Assembly (NCBI GenBank): GCA_964019135.1
Contig: OZ025264.1
Coordinates: 36,789,994-36,853,993, forward strand
Reading direction: 5' to 3'
From: Arenicola marina
Taxonomy: Eukaryota > Annelida > Polychaeta > Arenicolidae
DNA: 64,000 nt
The notes below the pieces were generated by a model, which was not told the DNA's origin, did not search any database, and saw only the letters and a list, made by a program, of their open reading frames with translations. A program made the translations under genes and the position numbers. Positions 60,023 through 64,000 of this stretch are shown one piece after another (the first letter of the stretch is position 1; every line of letters begins with the position of its first letter).

Positions 60023-60295
60023 GGGGCGCACCATTTCATACCAGGGGGGGGGGGGGGGGCGGGCCTAGAAAATAAATTACCATGCAATTTTTTTTTGTAT
60101 CTTTGTCATCATATTATTTATGTCTTTAGACACCCACAAGGAAATGTTATGAGGCCTTTTTTTTTTAATTATGAAAGCAACTTATTTTTTTGGTAGCATC
60201 TGAAAAGCAAAAATTGTTTTCCCCCAAATAGTCACAACAAACTATTTTTTTTCAAATATTTTCTAGCCCCCTCCTGATAAGAAATGGTGCGCCCC
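60023..60295. mobile_element. PIF/Harbinger-like MITE inside the LINE
   Basis: Perfect 15-bp inverted ends GGGGCGCACCATTTC (60,023-60,037 and 60,281-60,295), flanked on both sides by TAA (60,020-60,022; 60,296-60,298). A 3-bp TWA duplication and G-rich ends fit PIF/Harbinger nonautonomous elements. The interior is a G-run plus AT-rich DNA with poly-T tracts and no frame. It interrupts the LINE between ECSESL and the next RT segment. Confidence 0.8.
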
Positions 60296-60635
60296 TAAGG
60301 GACTCACTACATTCCTTGAGTAACCATGTTGGTATCGGATCACTCGCACACTGCTTGTTTGCAGACCTTCTAATGAGTTTAGAAACATCGTCGTCCGTCA
60401 ACACTTGAAACCCTGTCAGCTTCTGATAATCAGTCTTGGCAGATTCCGGCAGGTTTATTGGTTGAACATTAAGGCCTTCCAGTTCTCTTCTGATCTTGTC
60501 TATTTTCATAACAAAAAAGTCTCCAAAGTCACCTGCGAGCTTCGATAGAGATTGGTGATCTGGGTAAGATACCAGTTGTGTTGGCTTAGTAAGAGAGCTA
60601 ATCAAACAAATAGTTTCTTTTGGTCTCCAGCACAC
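60252..60635 (-). pseudogene. LINE ORF2 segment upstream of RT, cut by MITE
   Basis: The minus frame includes TKPTQLVSYPDHQSLSKLAG, then DFFVMKIDKIRREL and GFQVLTDDDVSKLIRRSANK followed by CASDPIPTWLLKECSESL. This pattern (short connector, LADxFxxFFxxKI, then DPIPTWLLKEC) is standard between endonuclease and RT of CR1/L2 LINEs. The last dozen residues of the frame are read from the MITE inserted at 60,023-60,295, after which the LINE resumes with VNASLKLGYFSSEWKNA. Confidence 0.82.
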
Positions 60636-60667
60636 CCTAACACCTGGCTGCTGTAATGATCAGTTTT

Positions 60668-61497
60668 GGATGCATCCTTGGCGCAAGTGCCCCCAGGCAA
60701 GCCCGATTCTCTAGGGGCGCAACGGTAACAATGTTAAAATCCTTCGACGTTAGTAGGGAATCGACTGTAGCTTTTATTATAATGTGGGTGCGTACAATAA
60801 TAGTGCTTACGTATTTTATATACCTTGTTCTATCTTCTGACATCAAGAAAGTGTGTCAACACTAGATTGTTGCAGTCATATTTTCGCGAACAAATGTTGG
60901 AGCATGCGACTTTCCCCTACCAACCGCCATGCATATGCAGCGCCACCTGGCGAATCCCGCCACCATTTGAACCATCTGTAGCCTGGGTCCCAAACTTTGT
61001 AACAGTCAATGACCCGTGAAAGAGGTCACTTTGAACTTAAGGACAACAGCAGCTGTTGTCCTTAAGTTCAAAGTGAGCGACTGACAAGGCCCTCTATAGC
61101 TAATGCTAACAGGGAGGAGGAACCAAGTCGCATCCACAGGTACCGGCATCCGCCAAAAACAAATATGGCGGACGGTAGTCCCATATGAGACAGTTGTTGC
61201 TACACTTCCCAACAACGTCACATGGGGCTAGGCGGACGGCTGGTCGGGAACAGGTGTGTGCTCCAACATTTCTTCGCGAAAATATAACAGAAATAACCTA
61301 GTGTCGACATACTTTTTTGATGTCAGATGATAGAACAAGGTATATAGAATATGAAAACACTATGATTGTTCGAGCACACATTATAATAAAAGCTACACTC
61401 GATTCCCTACTAACGTCGAAGGATTTTAACATTGTTACCGTTGTGCCCCTAGAGAAGCGGGCTTGCCTGGGGGCACTTGCGCCAAGATGCATCCATG
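60668..61497. mobile_element. Foldback element with about 235-bp arms inside the LINE
   Basis: 60,668-60,907 and the reverse complement of 61,262-61,497 align throughout. Both begin GGATGCATC(C)TTGGCGCAAG and run through GTAACAATGTTAAAATCCTT, TCTTCTGACATCAAGAAAG-type sequence and ATTTTCGCGAA to TGTTGGAGCA. Frames of about 70 codons on both arms are mirror images of each other. About 355 bp of unique sequence lies between, with a perfect 24-bp-arm hairpin near its centre. No transposase is present. Confidence 0.85.
61026..61076. other. Perfect hairpin, 24-bp arms, 3-nt loop
   Basis: TCACTTTGAACTTAAGGACA begins the left arm (61,026-61,049), CAG forms the loop, and the exact complement occupies 61,053-61,076. 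It sits near the centre of symmetry of the foldback element. Confidence 0.95.
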
Positions 61498-61998
61498 CTG
61501 CGTCTACATTCATTTCGCCAATGCTTGAATCGAGCTCTTTTACGGTGGCCCTCGATTGGATCATTTTTCCATTTCCTCCATTCACGTTCTGCCTTCCGCC
61601 GTCTTCGCTTTAGTTCTTTGATGTTATCGTTCATCCATGGAACCGCAGGTCTAACAGTGATGGTCTTAGTCTTTAGTGGCGCATGTTGATCGAGCAGTTG
61701 TTCTAAAGTGTCATTATAAAGGGGTACTACCTTGTCTAATTGTTCCGGTGTTCCGGCCGCATCCGTGTCATGGTTTAAGGAATGCACTGAGATCCCTGGA
61801 TGTCCAGCTTAAAGCGATCGATGTTGAGTTTTTTAATTGCCTAAACGTGATTGTCTTGGTTTGCAGTATATGCTTCGGAAGAGATAGCTGACATTGCACA
61901 AAAGCATGATCAGAGGTATAATAAGTGGATTGCGGTATATCCAGCAGTAATTGGCTAATAATCCGTGTTCGAATTAAATCCAATGTGTGACAAGACAT
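61449..61998 (-). pseudogene. LINE endonuclease C-terminus and linker
   Basis: The first minus frame (61,998-61,768) carries SCHTLDLIRTR and YTSDHAFVQCQLSLP, matching the end of an apurinic-type LINE endonuclease (the SDH motif with its catalytic His). A second frame (61,787-61,449) carries ITVRPAVPWMNDNIKELKRR, followed by a run of basic residues typical of the CR1/L2 connector. The two frames overlap with a frame change. The domain's N-terminal part is absent, so the element is 5'-truncated. The end of the second frame runs into the foldback element. Confidence 0.82.
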
Positions 61999-61999
61999 A

Positions 62000-62190
62000 T
62001 TGAGTCAAGACAATCGCTCTTGACTTGAAAATGCATGTTCACTTAAGCTCCAATATAGGATTAAATTGACGGGCGAAGATGCGTCACGTGACGTCACGAT
62101 GACGTCGCGCTCCCAAACCACGGGTTGACACCTAATTCCGCTAATATGGGTGAATACGGTGTCCAGTTGCTCAAAATAGGAGGAATATTC
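62000..62190 (+). repeat. Dispersed repeat segment Y, copy C, right of the LINE
   Basis: Aligns with 58,590-58,775: AGACAATCGCTCTTGACTTG, TTCACTTAAGCTCCAAT, GATGCGTCACGTGACGTCAC, ACCACGGGTTGACACC and CAGTTGCTCAAAA. It continues the X copy that stops at 59,120, so the LINE split an older element. Confidence 0.85.
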
Positions 62191-63095
62191 AAAGCAAGGG
62201 ACTCGGCATATGCAATAGTCAAGCTACTCAAATCAAGAAATAACCCCAGTTTCAATTAGAACGTCACGGTGTGGTCCATCTCGTTGAGAAAGACACGTTA
62301 TTCGACCCAAAATCGATTTTCGTCATCATCAGTGTCCCACTGAGTTTTTGTTTTAATTTCGATGGTCACATTCTTTACTAGCTTCATATTGGCAGCTTCC
62401 AACTTGCTTAATATTTGACAAGGTGACTACTCAGACCATCCACATCCACCAGCGAGGTGACTAAAAAAATTATTACGTGTTAGTTTGGAAAGCAGCATGT
62501 GAATTATTTGGGAACCACAAAGGTAATTGTGCCCCCCCCCCACCCACCCATATTTTGTGCGGGTGCCCCCACGGTTCCTCCGGCTATGGCCCTAGGCTAG
62601 CCCAAGCGGCCGGTATGCGGTGCCAGCTGTGTTTGTGCAGGATAAATACCCCATGACTGTATTCCTTTGCAAATAATAGGGGGATACTGCCGAAGACATG
62701 GATCTTCTCTAAGGTACTATGCCTCGACCCTTCCCATTGTCGCAATATGCCCCACAAAGGATTTTCTTTCTGAAAGCGACATACAAACCATTTCGGTACA
62801 CTTATTTTATTTTAAGAGAAACGGTTCTGAACCCCAAGAAAAAACAACCTCTGACGAGATGCGCCTGTGTTCGCAATGTGGCCCTTTATTTCAAATACAG
62901 AGACGACGGTCTGATAATTATAGACATGGGCTCTGGCGGATCCAAGGAAATTGGCATAAATTGGTGCATAATTTCCATTGAAAAAAAGGCTTCTACGCTC
63001 AAAATGGATATGTCCGGACCATTGAAACCGCCCCTCCAACCCCACCCCCCCCCCCGTTTTTTAAAGTCAAAGTCATAAATGCCGTAGACTCACGT
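62191..63095. other. Intergenic with small repeats and C runs
   Basis: 62,408-62,465 is a dispersed repeat (see 56,655). C tracts at 62,532-62,542 and 63,046-63,055. Frames of 104 and 119 codons (62,667-62,981; 62,719-63,078) overlap in different frames and are unrecognised. 62,860-62,985 has protein-like codon texture (CVRNVALYFKYRDDGLIIID) but no family I can name. Confidence 0.4.
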
Positions 63096-63101
63096 TTCAG
63101 T

Positions 63102-63337
63102 CCATATTTTCCGCGAATTTACCGCGATCGTTATGAAAATCACTGACGTGGGAAAGCAACCCAGGGCAATTTTAATGATACCAAACTTACGTTTGTACTG
63201 CGATGTTATGTTACAAACAATATTTCTTCATGCTGACACTCCACAAACGTATGTTTGGTATCATTAAAATTGCCCGGGGTTGCTATCTGACGTCAGCGAT
63301 TTTCAGAACGATCGCGGTAAATTCGCGGAAAATATGG
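63102..63337. mobile_element. Inverted-repeat (hairpin) element, 95-bp arms
   Basis: Arms 63,102-63,196 and 63,243-63,337 are reverse complements with only a few mismatches. Shared words are CCATATTTTCCGCGAATTTA, CCGCGATCGTT, AATTTTAATGATACCAAAC and ACGTTTGT. The loop is 46 nt. It resembles a foldback MITE. Its transcript would form a long dsRNA stem. It ends about 375 bp before the PPP6C start codon. Confidence 0.85.
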
Positions 63338-63712
63338 AAAATATCTGCTACCTTTCCTCGCCACCCACTGCCTTTCTTCCTCGCAATTATGCCGCAATGA
63401 GGGCAGTGCCAGCGGTGCACCACTTATGACGAAATAAGAACTTAAGTGGGTCATAACGTGCTGCATTCCACTCATTTCAACACAGGGTGACGTTACAGAT
63501 CCTTTAGAGACCCACTGTCCTTCCTCCTGATGGGCAGAATAAATAATATTTCGCAACTTATTGTATATTTGAAAGTAAATGTTGTGGACTACCTTGTTTA
63601 TAAATTAAATGAAAATTACATCTCGATATTCGGTTAAATAAATTATTCCTTTGAGACGTCATTTAACGTCATTTAAGCACATGAAAACTATTTTTGTGAT
63701 ACACTGGCGAAA

Positions 63713-63781
63713 ATGGCGGACATTGACAAATGGGTAGAGATTGCCAGACAGTGCAAATACTTGCCAGAACATGATTTAAAG
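63713..63781 (+). CDS. PPP6C: Protein phosphatase 6 catalytic subunit, first coding exon
   Basis: PPP6C is the catalytic subunit of a PPP-family Ser/Thr phosphatase (PP6) that works with SAPS and ankyrin regulatory subunits in cell-cycle and signalling control. Only 23 codons are here: ATG at 63,713 in AAAATGG context, then residues 5-23, DKWVEIARQCKYLPEHDLK. This closely follows the N-terminus of animal PP6, where the DKxVEIAR and CKYLPExDLK pattern is diagnostic and distinguishes it from PP4 and PP2A; recalled from memory. The exon ends exactly at AAG followed by the donor GTAGGA at 63,782. The metal-binding core and the rest lie beyond 64,000, or beyond an intron of at least 219 bp. The upstream 370 bp is AT-rich without a TATA box at the expected place. 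Confidence 0.85.
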
Positions 63782-64000
63782 GTAGGAAATAAGTTAAATT
63801 GTTTGGTATTGTGTCAATTTTAGTCGAGGCGTCATTTCCTTTTGATTTGTTTGGCCATTTGCGTTTAATCTACCACAATATGAATACATTTTGAGACTTC
63901 GTGTTGTAGGCCGTGCGCGACCCCCTCCCCCCCGGCCTGTGTCAATCGATCTGCAGCGTACCGTTAGGCGGTGCTTGAAGTTCATGCGTGACCCCCCCCC
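63782..64000 (+). other. Start of PPP6C intron 1
   Basis: Begins GTAGGAAATA, a good donor. The rest contains two C runs (near 63,924 and 63,993) and GCGTGACCCC/GCGCGACCCC words. No acceptor-exon pair for the second PPP6C exon is visible before the window ends. Confidence 0.7.

Larger units (their letters stand above)
59121..61998 (-). mobile_element. 5'-truncated CR1/L2-type LINE, decayed, with two insertions
   Basis: Read on the minus strand: end of the endonuclease domain (61,998-61,768), a basic linker (to about 61,500), the region before RT (60,635-60,300), RT (60,010-59,312) and a 3' UTR ending GGCGCTATATAT with an (AAT)n tail at 59,121-59,146. The (AAT)n tail after GCGCTATATA is typical of CR1/L2 elements. 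Several frameshifts, a PIF/Harbinger-like MITE (60,023-60,295) and a foldback element (60,668-61,497) break it. It is inserted between the X and Y parts of a dispersed repeat. No long target duplication is seen. Confidence 0.85.

Noticed and set aside
60637..61613. Pair of about 70-98-codon genes with similar proteins on opposite strands
   Set aside because: They are the two arms of the foldback element read in mirror image.
62667..63078. 104-119-codon genes before PPP6C
   Set aside because: Two overlapping frames, no recognisable domain, end in a C run. Protein-like texture is short.

Overview
This is eukaryotic nuclear DNA from an animal, gene-poor and dominated by tandem repeats. It shows introns with GT/AG borders, AATAAA poly(A) signals, a CR1/L2-type LINE, MITE-like elements and a metazoan SOCS-box gene. 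I lean towards a marine invertebrate, most likely a mollusc. The main reason is the dispersed repeat carrying AGGTCAAAGGTCAAGGTCA, which I associate with molluscan genomes. A lancelet or another invertebrate cannot be excluded from sequence alone.

Layout. (1) 1-31,790 is one satellite array with a 26-bp unit and a common 23-bp variant. It continues off the left edge. It has nested higher-order structure: 641, 1,100 and 1,880-bp blocks, and a 6.7-kb block present twice in tandem. One sub-domain (about 3.22-4.20 kb) has lost the TGA stop, so all three forward frames open by accident. (2) 31.8-34.6 kb holds a short spacer, two related 34-bp arrays, a MITE-like inverted-repeat element and a 27-bp minisatellite built on a palindrome. 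(3) 34.6-41.5 kb is diverged dispersed repeats with CRE-like and nuclear-receptor-like motifs and no convincing gene. (4) 41.6-44.15 kb is a G-rich 29/30-bp minisatellite whose minus strand is open in all three frames. (5) 44.2-47.5 kb is a promoter- or LTR-like patch, a tRNA-like sequence and a 44-bp minisatellite.

(6) 47.6-48.93 kb is the only long convincing protein-coding exon: an ankyrin-repeat and SOCS-box protein resembling ASB17, with two poly(A) signals just downstream. (7) 49.26-49.73 kb is a 46-bp minisatellite. (8) 49.7-57.5 kb is AT-rich sequence with a possible small spliced transcript, a hAT-like MITE, a THAP-like N-terminal fragment and another minisatellite. (9) 57.9-62.2 kb is a nest of mobile DNA. 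A tandemly doubled dispersed repeat is interrupted by a 5'-truncated LINE, which is itself interrupted by a PIF/Harbinger-like MITE and a long foldback element. (10) At 63.1-63.34 kb is a hairpin element with 95-bp arms. About 375 bp beyond it lies the first coding exon of protein phosphatase 6 catalytic subunit (PPP6C), whose remaining exons lie outside the window.

The two recognised genes are not functionally linked by anything visible. I found no evidence for a new multi-gene system. The unusual content is architectural: satellite higher-order structure, minisatellites open in several frames, and nested inverted-repeat elements.
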